Shown here one piece after another: positions 8,089 through 14,249 of a DNA stretch of 28,373 bases. The DNA is from UBA4742 sp002403895 (GTDB lineage Bacteria > Actinomycetota > Acidimicrobiia > Acidimicrobiales > Acidimicrobilacustridaceae), in contig DAISGD010000041.1 in the NCBI GenBank assembly GCA_036823295.1, positions 1 to 28,373 on the forward strand. The letters are read 5' to 3'. Within the stretch, counting starts at the first letter, position 1, and every line of letters starts with the position of its first letter. Under the pieces are notes generated by a model. The model was not told where the DNA came from and made no database searches. It worked only from the letters and a program-made list of their open reading frames with translations. The translations under genes and the position numbers were made by a program.

Positions 8089-8102
8089 CCGACTCGTCGG
8101 TC
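8087..8102. terminator. Hairpin between convergent fumarase and SnoaL-like genes
   Basis: GACCGA and TCGGTC form a 6-bp stem around a CTCG loop, overlapping the fumarase stop codon. No T-run follows. A plausible but weak terminator. Confidence 0.4.
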
Positions 8103-8145
8103 CCCAACGACGCAGCTCGATGCGCATGTATTGATAGGGGCCAGG

Positions 8146-8583
8146 TCAGGCCTCGTTGAAGTGAGGCTGGCTCATGATGTGCTCGATCCACCACGGCGGG
8201 GCGTCATCCAGCAGGGTGTTGATGTTGGAGTAGTCGCGCCACAGCGTGAACTTGCCGTCGTGGATCTCCTGCACCGACACGAACGGCAGCGTGACCTCGT
8301 GCTCGTCGTCGAAGTGCCAGGTCTCGGCGTGCTCGGTGATGACGGTGTCACCGTCGACCACGATGCGGTGGATCGCGTGGTCAAACGACTGGATCGGCCC
8401 GAACCCGATGCGCAACCGGGCCGCGATCTGGCGGGGGCCGTGGGCGCCGCCGTCGTCGATGGGCACGTCTGTGTAAACGCCGTCCTCGCTGAACATGGCA
8501 CCGATGGCGTCGAGGTCGCGCTCAACGTAGAGGGTGTGCCAGAACCGTTCGACCTGGGTGACGAGCTCGTCGTGGGTAGCCAT
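8146..8583 (-). CDS. SnoaL/limonene-1,2-epoxide-hydrolase-like protein
   Basis: A 145-residue NTF2-fold protein. The N-terminal helices (Val-Glu-Arg-Phe-Trp near 11-15), Phe-Ser-Glu-Asp-Gly-Val-Tyr and the late Trp-Arg-Asp-Tyr motif match the limonene-epoxide-hydrolase branch. In that enzyme an Arg-x-Asp pair and a later Asp hold the water. Here the late Asp is kept in Trp-Arg-Asp-Tyr, but the pair reads His-x-Glu, so epoxide hydrolysis is uncertain. Close relatives in actinobacteria are often found with steroid and fatty-acid catabolism genes. TAGGGT lies 6 bases before the ATG, so translation is probably leaderless, and the CTGACG palindrome at 8603-8617 sits directly upstream over the -35 region. 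It is likely a stand-alone transcript, convergent with the fumarase. Confidence 0.82.
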   Translation of the reverse strand: MATHDELVTQVERFWHTLYVERDLDAIGAMFSEDGVYTDVPIDDGGAHGPRQIAARLRIGFGPIQSFDHAIHRIVVDGDTVITEHAETWHFDDEHEVTLPFVSVQEIHDGKFTLWRDYSNINTLLDDAPPWWIEHIMSQPHFNEA

Positions 8584-8589
8584 GCCCGC

Positions 8590-8595
8590 ACCCTA
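8590..8595 (-). promoter_or_regulatory. -10 box of the SnoaL-like gene (leaderless)
   Basis: Read on the minus strand this is TAGGGT, 6 bases before the ATG at 8583. TCTGAC about 17 bases further upstream could serve as the -35 and overlaps the palindrome. Confidence 0.6.
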
Positions 8596-8602
8596 GCGAA
8601 AC

Positions 8603-8617
8603 CTGACGCCGCGTCAG
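8603..8617. promoter_or_regulatory. Palindromic operator CTGACG-N3-CGTCAG, copy 2
   Basis: A perfect 6-3-6 inverted repeat with the same arms as 4778-4792 and a different spacer. It lies between the predicted -10 and -35 of the SnoaL-like gene, so a bound protein would block RNA polymerase. Confidence 0.65.
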
Positions 8618-8742
8618 AGTGTGGAGCCCGGCGTGATTTCTCTCGACGCCGAAACCGGGAATTTCAGCAGTCTTCGTCGGGGGTGAGGCCGCCAGTGGGA
8701 TCGGCGCTCAGCCGCGCCGAGATGCCGTCGGTGCTGAGGGGA

Positions 8743-9777
8743 TCAGAAGAAAGCGTGGTGGCGCGGGGGAGCCCTGGGCGCGGGCGGCGGCGGAGCGGCC
8801 GGCGGGCTCTTCTTGGTGCTCGACCTGGAGGAACTCGTGGGCTTCCCCTTGGTCGAGCCGGACGTCGTCGTCGACTTCTTCTTGGTGGACCTGGACGAGG
8901 CCTTCTTCACGGTCGACGGCGTGGTCGCCTTGACCGTGGCGCCCGCCGACGAGATGGCGGTGGTGGAGTTGGTGGTGGTGCAGATGCTGCTCTTCGAGCC
9001 GCTCGGCACCGAGCCCGGCCAGCCACACGACCAGTTCAGATCGACCGACCCGTTGATGCCGGCGATGCGACCAGTCGCGCGGTACTGCCAGAAGGTCCAC
9101 GCTTTCCAGCCGCCGGGCAGCGGCATCGGCCGGGCCGCGCTGGTGTGGTTGGCTATCCACAGCGGGTACCTGCTGAACTTGGTCGTGTCGGAGATGTAGC
9201 TCGTCCAGAATCCTCGAGTGGTGTAGATGATGGCGGAGCGCCGAGCCAGCCTGGACGTCTCGCGCATCCAGGTGTCGACCCACGACGCCAGCGCCTTGGG
9301 GCTCAGCCCACCGGTCTCTTCGAGATCGAGCACCGGCGCCATCTCACCGCGACCGACCTGGCGAACCACGGACATGAACCGCTGCGCGTCCGACACCGCG
9401 GTGGAGAGGGGATAGCGGGGTCGGGCGTAGTGGTAGGCGCCGCGAACGATGCCGGCTGATCCGGCCCCCTGCCAGTCCTTGGCGAACCACGGGTTGGTGG
9501 AAACCGTGCCCGCCCGCCCCGCCCCTTCAGTGGCCTTGATGAAGGCGAAGCGCACCCCTGAGTTGCGCACGGTCTTCCAGTCGATGGGCTTGTCGCCGGG
9601 GTGTTGATGGGCGGCCACGTCGATGCCCAGGTACACGCCCTTCGACGCCGCTCCGGCCGTTTGGACGAGGCCGGGTACGACGATGGTGGCCAGCACGGTC
9701 ACCGCCGTGACGGCGAGCGCCCCGAACCGCCGGGGTGAACCGGGATGACGAAAACGGGGCTTCAGGCACAGCGACAT
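8743..9777 (-). CDS. Secreted GH25 lysozyme with a low-complexity basic tail
   Basis: A 344-residue exported muramidase that would cut peptidoglycan between N-acetylmuramic acid and N-acetylglucosamine. A signal peptide (basic 1-17, hydrophobic 19-38, likely cut after Ala43) precedes a GH25 domain of about 48-255. Expected catalytic acids are Asp53 in Gly-Ile-Asp-Val, and Asp151 and Glu153 in Leu-Asp-Leu-Glu; Phe-Trp-Gln-Tyr (229-232) and Val-Asp-Leu-Asn (245-248) also fit. From about 260 to the end the protein is Ser/Thr/Lys-rich, then Pro-rich, with no recognisable wall-binding repeat; charge could hold it to the envelope. The ATG at 9777 has a GGGGG site. The 234 bases upstream are non-coding and hairpin-rich, suggesting control in the leader. 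Confidence 0.9.
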   Translation of the reverse strand: MSLCLKPRFRHPGSPRRFGALAVTAVTVLATIVVPGLVQTAGAASKGVYLGIDVAAHQHPGDKPIDWKTVRNSGVRFAFIKATEGAGRAGTVSTNPWFAKDWQGAGSAGIVRGAYHYARPRYPLSTAVSDAQRFMSVVRQVGRGEMAPVLDLEETGGLSPKALASWVDTWMRETSRLARRSAIIYTTRGFWTSYISDTTKFSRYPLWIANHTSAARPMPLPGGWKAWTFWQYRATGRIAGINGSVDLNWSCGWPGSVPSGSKSSICTTTNSTTAISSAGATVKATTPSTVKKASSRSTKKKSTTTSGSTKGKPTSSSRSSTKKSPPAAPPPPAPRAPPRHHAFF

Positions 9778-9822
9778 CGAGCCCCCAAGGGCGAATCGAA
9801 CGGTGCCCGCCGGGCCTCCCGT

Positions 9823-9940
9823 CTTGCCGTTGCGCAAGGGCGGTTGGGACTCGAAACACGAGACACAACCGCCCGGGGGAAACCCGGGCCGTGTACTTGG
9901 ATAGCGCGCTAGCGGGCCGGGCGCAAGGACCGGGGCCCGC
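9823..9940 (-). promoter_or_regulatory. Hairpin-rich leader upstream of the lysozyme gene
   Basis: Between argJ and the lysozyme ATG four stems can be drawn in a row: 9912-9940 (7 bp, GCGGGCC with GGCCCGC), 9871-9889 (7 bp, GCCCGGG with CCCGGGC), 9841-9871 (6 bp plus an inner 4 bp) and 9823-9838 (5 bp). The second and third share a boundary base and could stack. A 10-base palindrome TAGCGCGCTA lies at 9902-9911. Actinobacterial cell-wall hydrolase genes are known to carry c-di-AMP riboswitches, but I could not match that consensus here, so this is only a candidate cis-acting RNA. Confidence 0.4.
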
Positions 9941-10011
9941 CAGAGGCCGTCTATCACGCTCCGTGCCTGACCGACCACCCCTCCACAATCACCACGTCGA
10001 AGGTTCGTCGC

Positions 10012-11169
10012 TCAGGTGGTGTAGTCGGCGTTGATGCGGATGTAGCCGGCGGTCAGGTCGCAGCCATACACGGTGAAGCGTCCCTCAGCGATCCCGAGGC
10101 TCACGCGGATCACCACCTCGTCGCCCTTGAGGTAGTCACTCAGCCCTCGGAGCGCGTCGTCGGCCAGTAGATGGGGGTAGACCTCGGTATCCCCGAAGCG
10201 GATGATGACCCGGTCTTGGTCGATGTCGGTCTCGTCCGAGCACTTGCCGATGGCCATGGCCACGCGGCCCCAGTTGGGATCGGCGCCGTGTACCGCGGTC
10301 TTGACCAGGGGGGAGTTCACGATGGCCTTCCCCACCCGCCTGGCCTGGGCGTCGTCGCGGGCGCCGTCCACCCGCACCTCGATGAGGGTTGACGCCCCCT
10401 CGCCGTCACGGGCCACCTGGCGAGTGAGCGAGAGCGCCACCTCGCCCAGTGCGTGCTCGAACGCTTCGGCTCGCACCGGGCCGGCGGCGCCCCCGGCCAG
10501 GATGACGGCGGTGTCGCTGGTGGAGGTGTCGGTGTCGATGCTCACGGCGTTGAACGTCCGGTCCATCACTCGGCGGAAGATGCGGTCGAGTTCGGGGGCG
10601 GGCAGCGCCGCGTCGGTGCAAAACACGGTGATCAGGGTGGCCATATCGGGCTCGATCATGCCGACGCCCTTGGCCACGCCCACGATCCGGGCGTCGGATC
10701 CCTCGACGGTGGCAGCCGCCAACTTCGCCACCGTGTCGGTGGTCATGATCGCGGCCGCCGCCGGTTCGGCCTCGGTGCCGCCGAAGGGGACGGTGAGCTC
10801 GGCCAGGTGGGGCCGAATGCGGGTCATCGGGTACGGCCGCCCGATGACCCCCGTGGAGGCGATGAGCACGTCATCGCGGGCGCAGCCAAGGGCGCGGGCA
10901 ACCCCGGCGACCACCTCCTCGGCATCGGCTCGACCCTGGGCGCCGGTGGCCACGTTGGCGTTCTTGGAGATGACGACGACAGCTTGAAGCTGACCGTCGG
11001 CGGCGTGGGCCCGGCTGATCTCGACGCTGGGTCCGGCAAAACGGCTGAGGGTGAACACGGCTGCCGCCGGGACCGGCTGGTGCGCCGTCAAGACGAGGAA
11101 GTCGGGTGAGTCGTCCTTGATGCCGAGCGCGCCGACGTGAGCGCTGAAGCCGAGGGGGAGAGCCGTCAT
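10012..11169 (-). CDS. argJ: Bifunctional ornithine acetyltransferase / N-acetylglutamate synthase
   Basis: A 385-residue ArgJ. It moves the acetyl group from N-acetylornithine to glutamate in the cyclic arginine pathway; many homologues also use acetyl-CoA. The precursor self-cleaves before a threonine, here Thr178 in Gly-Met-Ile-Glu-Pro-Asp-Met-Ala-Thr (170-178). The oxyanion segment Ser-Thr-Gly-Val-Ile-Gly is at 105-110, and the C-terminus Tyr-Ile-Arg-Ile-Asn-Ala-Asp-Tyr-Thr-Thr is typical. Length is normal. The ATG at 11169 has no clear ribosome site, but a GAGAAT box lies 5 bases upstream, so it may be leaderless. No other arg gene is nearby, unlike the usual argCJBD cluster. It is divergent from gluQ and runs toward the lysozyme gene. 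Confidence 0.97.
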   Translation of the reverse strand: MTALPLGFSAHVGALGIKDDSPDFLVLTAHQPVPAAAVFTLSRFAGPSVEISRAHAADGQLQAVVVISKNANVATGAQGRADAEEVVAGVARALGCARDDVLIASTGVIGRPYPMTRIRPHLAELTVPFGGTEAEPAAAAIMTTDTVAKLAAATVEGSDARIVGVAKGVGMIEPDMATLITVFCTDAALPAPELDRIFRRVMDRTFNAVSIDTDTSTSDTAVILAGGAAGPVRAEAFEHALGEVALSLTRQVARDGEGASTLIEVRVDGARDDAQARRVGKAIVNSPLVKTAVHGADPNWGRVAMAIGKCSDETDIDQDRVIIRFGDTEVYPHLLADDALRGLSDYLKGDEVVIRVSLGIAEGRFTVYGCDLTAGYIRINADYTT

Positions 11170-11251
11170 GGACTGATTCTCGCACGGCGAGTTGGATCAA
11201 CCGGCCTCGGCGCACTCCGTCCACGCGGGTGGGCGTGTCACCATCGTGGCC

Positions 11252-12145
11252 ATGTCGGTCGGCCGCTTCGCCCCCACGCCCAGCGCCGAGTTGCACCTGG
11301 GCAACCTCCGGACGGCGCTGGTGGCATGGCTCTTCGCCCGCACCGCCGGCAGCGATTTCCTGCTGCGCATCGAGGACCTTGACCCCGCGTCACGGCGGCC
11401 GGGTGTGGCCGAGGGCCAGGTTCGAGACCTGACCCTGCTGGGCCTCGACTGGGATGGCTCGATTGTTCGCCAGTCGGAGCACCTGGAGCGCATGCACGAC
11501 GCCATCGCCCAGCTCGACGCCGCCGGCCTCGTCTACCCGTGCTACTGCTCCCGCCGGGAGGTCCTCGAAGCGGCGACGGCGCCTCACGGACCGGTTCCCG
11601 ACGGGGCCTACCCGGGCACGTGTCGGGACCTGACGGCGCGCCAGCGAGCCGCCCGCCAGGCCGAGGGCCGGCCGGCCGCGCTGCGCCTGCGGGCCGGGGG
11701 TGAGGCCGTCACCATCGTCGATCGACATCACGGTCCGGTCACGGCCGTGGTGGACGATCTCGTTCTGCGCCGCAACGACGGCGTGCCCGCCTACAACCTC
11801 GCGGTGGTGGTGGACGATGCCGCCCAGGGCGTGGAGGAGGTGGTTCGGGGCGATGATCTCTTGTCGTCCACCCCCCGCCAGGTGTATCTCGGCGGCCTAC
11901 TCGGCCTCCCTCAGCCGACCTACGCCCACATCCCGCTGGTGGTGGCACCCGACGGGCGGCGGCTGGCCAAGCGCGACGGCGCAGTGACCCTGGGGGATCG
12001 TCTCGCCCTGGGCGAGACGGCGGCCGACGTGGTCGCCCGGCTGGCCGGCAGCCTCGGCCTGCCCACAGACGGTTCGTTGTCCGGGTTGGTCGACCGCTTC
12101 GACCCGGAGATGCTTCCCACCGACCCCTGGGTGTTCGAGGGATGA
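11252..12145 (+). CDS. gluQ: Glutamyl-Q tRNA(Asp) synthetase
   Basis: A 297-residue paralogue of the catalytic domain of glutamyl-tRNA synthetase. GluQ-RS attaches glutamate to queuosine at the wobble base of tRNA(Asp). The HIGH-type motif is His-Leu-Gly-Asn at 15-18, the KMSKS-type loop is Leu-Ala-Lys-Arg-Asp-Gly, and the zinc knuckle is Cys97-x-Cys99, then Tyr120-x3-Cys124, the pattern that marks GluQ-RS. The anticodon-binding domain of true GluRS is absent, as expected. The ATG at 11252 begins right at the fold; upstream in-frame starts add non-family residues. A weak CACCAT box precedes it. It implies that the cell makes or salvages queuosine. Two DUF202 genes follow closely. Confidence 0.95.
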   Translation: MSVGRFAPTPSAELHLGNLRTALVAWLFARTAGSDFLLRIEDLDPASRRPGVAEGQVRDLTLLGLDWDGSIVRQSEHLERMHDAIAQLDAAGLVYPCYCSRREVLEAATAPHGPVPDGAYPGTCRDLTARQRAARQAEGRPAALRLRAGGEAVTIVDRHHGPVTAVVDDLVLRRNDGVPAYNLAVVVDDAAQGVEEVVRGDDLLSSTPRQVYLGGLLGLPQPTYAHIPLVVAPDGRRLAKRDGAVTLGDRLALGETAADVVARLAGSLGLPTDGSLSGLVDRFDPEMLPTDPWVFEG

Positions 12146-12177
12146 GCAGATGGTGCAGGCCAGGCGGACCGGCGCGG

Positions 12178-12183
12178 TAGGTT
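12178..12183 (+). promoter_or_regulatory. -10 box of the first DUF202 gene
   Basis: TAGGTT lies 8 bases before the ATG at 12192 and fits the leaderless pattern of neighbouring genes. Confidence 0.5.
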
Positions 12184-12191
12184 CGTCATCG

Positions 12192-12596
12192 ATGCCGCAC
12201 GACGACCAGGGCGACGGTCCGGCGACCAAGCCCAGCGCTGACCAGCCCGTGGTCGCCTCCCCCAGCATCGACGTCCGCTTCTCCTACGCCAACGAGCGCA
12301 CCTTCCTGGCCTGGAACCGCACCGCCCTGGCGCTGGTGACGGCCGGGCTGGCCATCACCCAACTGCTCCCGCCATTCCACGTGCCGGGAGGCCGGCGCAT
12401 GATCGGCATCCCCCTCATCGTCCTGGGGATCGTGATCGCCCTGGCCAGCTTGCGGCAATGGCGCCTGAACGAGAAGGCAATGCACGCCGGAGAGCCCCTG
12501 CCCTCCTCGCCGCTGCCGGTGCTCGTCGCCCTCGTGATCGGCATCACCTCCATCACTGCTCTCGTGCTGGCCGCCATCGGAGGACCTGGCTCGTGA
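12192..12596 (+). CDS. DUF202 membrane protein, YidH type
   Basis: A 134-residue inner-membrane protein. The DUF202 signature Ala-Asn-Glu-Arg-Thr-Phe-Leu-Ala-Trp-Asn-Arg-Thr precedes the first of three hydrophobic segments, near residues 46-62, 74-91 and 110-130. The N-terminal 30 residues are hydrophilic and likely cytosolic. The family has no settled function; in Escherichia coli it occurs as the neighbouring pair yidH and yidG, and here too a second DUF202 gene follows. Two starts are possible: ATG 12150, four bases after gluQ with GAGGG upstream (14 more residues), or ATG 12192 behind a TAGGTT box. I prefer the second. The stop overlaps the next start in GTGA, so the pair is translationally coupled. 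Confidence 0.85.
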   Translation: MPHDDQGDGPATKPSADQPVVASPSIDVRFSYANERTFLAWNRTALALVTAGLAITQLLPPFHVPGGRRMIGIPLIVLGIVIALASLRQWRLNEKAMHAGEPLPSSPLPVLVALVIGITSITALVLAAIGGPGS

Positions 12597-12979
12597 CCGG
12601 GCGCGACCTCCCCGCCTCCGGCGCGGGCCCGGGGGCGGACCCTGAGTTGACGCTGGAGGGTGTCCGTCCCGGCATGGCCGCCGAGCGCACCGACCTGGCC
12701 TGGTCTCGCAGCGGCGGGGCTTTGCTGGCGTGCGGGGTGGTGGTCCTGAAGGGCCTGCCCACCGTGGCCGGTGACACCAGCCGACCCGTGGCCGGCCTGT
12801 TGATCCTCGGTCTCGGAGGATTGACCTGGGGCATGGGTCATTGGAGCGCGCGGCAGCGACGCACCGCCATGGGCGGCGATCGGCCGGTGGCCCGATGGCG
12901 CGATATGGCCCCGACGGCCACGGGAACCGCCGTCGTTGGTCTGGCCGCCTTGTTCCTGGCGGTCTTCCGCCCCGGCTAA
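12593..12979 (+). CDS. DUF202 membrane protein, second of a coupled pair
   Basis: A 128-residue protein with the DUF202 motif Ala-Glu-Arg-Thr-Asp-Leu-Ala-Trp-Ser-Arg followed by three hydrophobic segments. It begins at a GTG that overlaps the upstream stop codon (GTGA), with a GGAGGA ribosome site in the end of the first gene, so the two are almost certainly made in fixed ratio and may form a hetero-oligomer. The arrangement mirrors the yidH/yidG pair of enterobacteria. No catalytic residues are known in this family. A long inverted repeat at 13016-13062 lies 36 bases after the stop. Confidence 0.83.
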   Translation: MTGRDLPASGAGPGADPELTLEGVRPGMAAERTDLAWSRSGGALLACGVVVLKGLPTVAGDTSRPVAGLLILGLGGLTWGMGHWSARQRRTAMGGDRPVARWRDMAPTATGTAVVGLAALFLAVFRPG

Positions 12980-13015
12980 TGGTTGAGCTGCAAGTCCGCG
13001 GCGCGGGAAACCGGG

Positions 13016-13062
13016 TCGTTCCTGCATATCGCGCCCTGTGGTGGGGCTGGATGCAGGAACGA
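13016..13062. terminator. Long inverted repeat between convergent genes
   Basis: A perfect 12-bp inverted repeat (13016-13027 with 13051-13062, arm TCGTTCCTGCAT) encloses a 23-base loop that can itself fold through GCCC/GGGC. It lies between the converging second DUF202 gene and the O-methyltransferase gene, and could end transcription from both sides. No T-run is present. Confidence 0.55.
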
Positions 13063-13088
13063 TGCCCAGACGCGGGCCGGAGTAGGCG

Positions 13089-13748
13089 CTAGCGGCGGGT
13101 GATGAAGGTGAGGCCATCGCTGATGGCCAGCATGACGGTGTCCACCCGGTCGTCGGCCCGCACGTGGTCGTTGAACGCCCGGAGGGCCACGACGTTGTCG
13201 TCCTGGGCGGCGGGGTCGGCCACCGCTCCGGACCAGAGCACGTTGTCGACCAGGATCACGCCCCCGGGTCGCAGACGGGGCACCAGTTCCTCGTAGTAGG
13301 CGATGTAACCAGGCTTGTCGGCGTCGATGAAGGCCAGGTCGAACTGCTCGGTAGGAGGCAGGGCGGCCAGGGTCTGCGCCGCGGGCCCGATCTCGAGGCG
13401 GATCCTGTCGGTCACGCCGGCCCGCTCCCAGTAACGACGGGCCATCGACGTCCATTCGTCGGACACGTCACAGCACAGCAGGGTGCCGTCGACCGGGAGT
13501 CCCCGGGCGATGGCCAGCGACGAGTAGCCGGTGAACGTGCCGATCTCCACCGCATCACGGGCGCGTACCAGGCGGGTCAGCATCGTCATCAACACCCCCT
13601 GCTCGGGAGCGATCTGCATCATCGAGATCCCGCCGAGGGACTGTGTTTCGGCGATGAGGTCCCGCTGGACGTCGTCGATGGGGCTGGAGTGCTCCATCAG
13701 GTAGGTGTGGATCTCGCTCGACAGGTGAAAGGACTTGGGCTCGGCCAT
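13089..13748 (-). CDS. O-methyltransferase, family 3 (CCoAOMT-like)
   Basis: A 219-residue soluble S-adenosylmethionine-dependent methyltransferase of the caffeoyl-CoA/catechol type. The SAM motif Glu-Ile-Gly-Thr-Phe-Thr-Gly-Tyr-Ser is at 68-76. The metal site is Phe-Ile-Asp-Ala-Asp-Lys (140-145), with Asp142 as a ligand, and Asp168-Asn169 as the further ligands. It is full length. The substrate is probably a small catechol-like phenol, but members are promiscuous. On the minus strand TAACCT lies 8 bases before the ATG, suggesting leaderless translation. The next gene on the same strand (DUF3039) ends 223 bases upstream, so an operon is unlikely. Confidence 0.92.
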   Translation of the reverse strand: MAEPKSFHLSSEIHTYLMEHSSPIDDVQRDLIAETQSLGGISMMQIAPEQGVLMTMLTRLVRARDAVEIGTFTGYSSLAIARGLPVDGTLLCCDVSDEWTSMARRYWERAGVTDRIRLEIGPAAQTLAALPPTEQFDLAFIDADKPGYIAYYEELVPRLRPGGVILVDNVLWSGAVADPAAQDDNVVALRAFNDHVRADDRVDTVMLAISDGLTFITRR

Positions 13749-13971
13749 GAAGGTCGAGGTTATCGGGGGCCACGCAGGTGACCCTCACGGTGGACATCTG
13801 CAAGGACGTGTACGCCATCTCGCCGCTCGTCTACGGGCTCAAACGGTCGTGATTCGCCAGATCCGGATGCGCCAACCGCTGCCCAACTCGGTTACGGGCG
13901 CCGCTCGATATGGTGTGCTGCATCGGGCTGGGGATCGTCGTCGACTGATGGCTCTGGCGCCGCCAGGCCGC
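13749..13971. other. Intergenic region with no supported gene
   Basis: A 223-base gap holding the O-methyltransferase -10 box. On the plus strand a GTG at 13778 opens a 24-codon frame ending at 13852 (it reads Thr-Leu-Thr-Val-Asp-Ile-Cys-Lys-Asp), and a second frame ends at 13927 with a hydrophobic stretch. Both look more like coding remnants than random sequence, but neither can be assigned. Confidence 0.35.
13757..13762 (-). promoter_or_regulatory. -10 box of the O-methyltransferase gene
   Basis: Read on the minus strand, TAACCT ends 8 bases before the ATG at 13748; there is no ribosome site, so a leaderless mRNA is likely. Confidence 0.5.
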
Positions 13972-14223
13972 TCAGGGCATCGCCGCCAGGCGTTCGCGAC
14001 AGTCGGGGCACACCGGGAACTTCTCCGGATCGCGGGCGGGGATCCATTTCTTGCCGCACAGAGCGGTGATCTCCTTGCCGAAGATCATGGCGTCGGTCAG
14101 CTCGCCGCGTTTGACGATGTGGGCGAGGCGCTCGTGATCGCCGTCGCCCAGGGTGGGGTCGACGTCGATGTCGACATCCACGCCAACCGAGGTGCCGACG
14201 TCGGGCGAGGAGATCTCGGACAT
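13972..14223 (-). CDS. DUF3039 small zinc-ribbon-like protein
   Basis: An 83-residue actinobacterial protein. After an acidic N-terminus it has the DUF3039 pattern: Gly-Asp-Gly-Asp-His-Glu-Arg at 26-32, Ala-Leu-Cys-Gly-Lys-Lys-Trp at 54-60, and Phe-Pro-Val-Cys-Pro-Asp-Cys at 69-75. Cys56, Cys72 and Cys75 with a histidine could bind one zinc ion. The function is unknown. Two starts compete: ATG 14223, 6 bases after a minus-strand TACGCT box, and ATG 14253, which overlaps the mscR stop as ATGA and would couple the genes (10 more residues). The first gives the usual length; both may be used. Confidence 0.82.
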   Translation of the reverse strand: MSEISSPDVGTSVGVDVDIDVDPTLGDGDHERLAHIVKRGELTDAMIFGKEITALCGKKWIPARDPEKFPVCPDCRERLAAMP

Positions 14224-14229
14224 GACCCG

Positions 14230-14235
14230 AGCGTA
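14230..14235 (-). promoter_or_regulatory. -10 box of the DUF3039 gene
   Basis: Minus-strand TACGCT, 6 bases before the ATG at 14223, lying next to the end of mscR; it would give the small gene its own leaderless transcript. Confidence 0.5.
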
Positions 14236-14249
14236 CCGGGGCTCGATGC

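Noticed and set aside
9778..9840. A tRNA-like T-loop (GTTCGATTC on the minus strand)
   Set aside because: The flanking bases do not form a 5-bp T-stem and no acceptor or anticodon arm can be drawn.
9778..10011. c-di-AMP (ydaO) or c-di-GMP riboswitch
   Set aside because: Stems are present, but the conserved core sequences I know for these classes were not found.
11172..11190. CTCGC-ACG-GCGAG palindrome between argJ and gluQ
   Set aside because: Only 5-bp arms, no second copy and poor placement; likely chance in GC-rich DNA.
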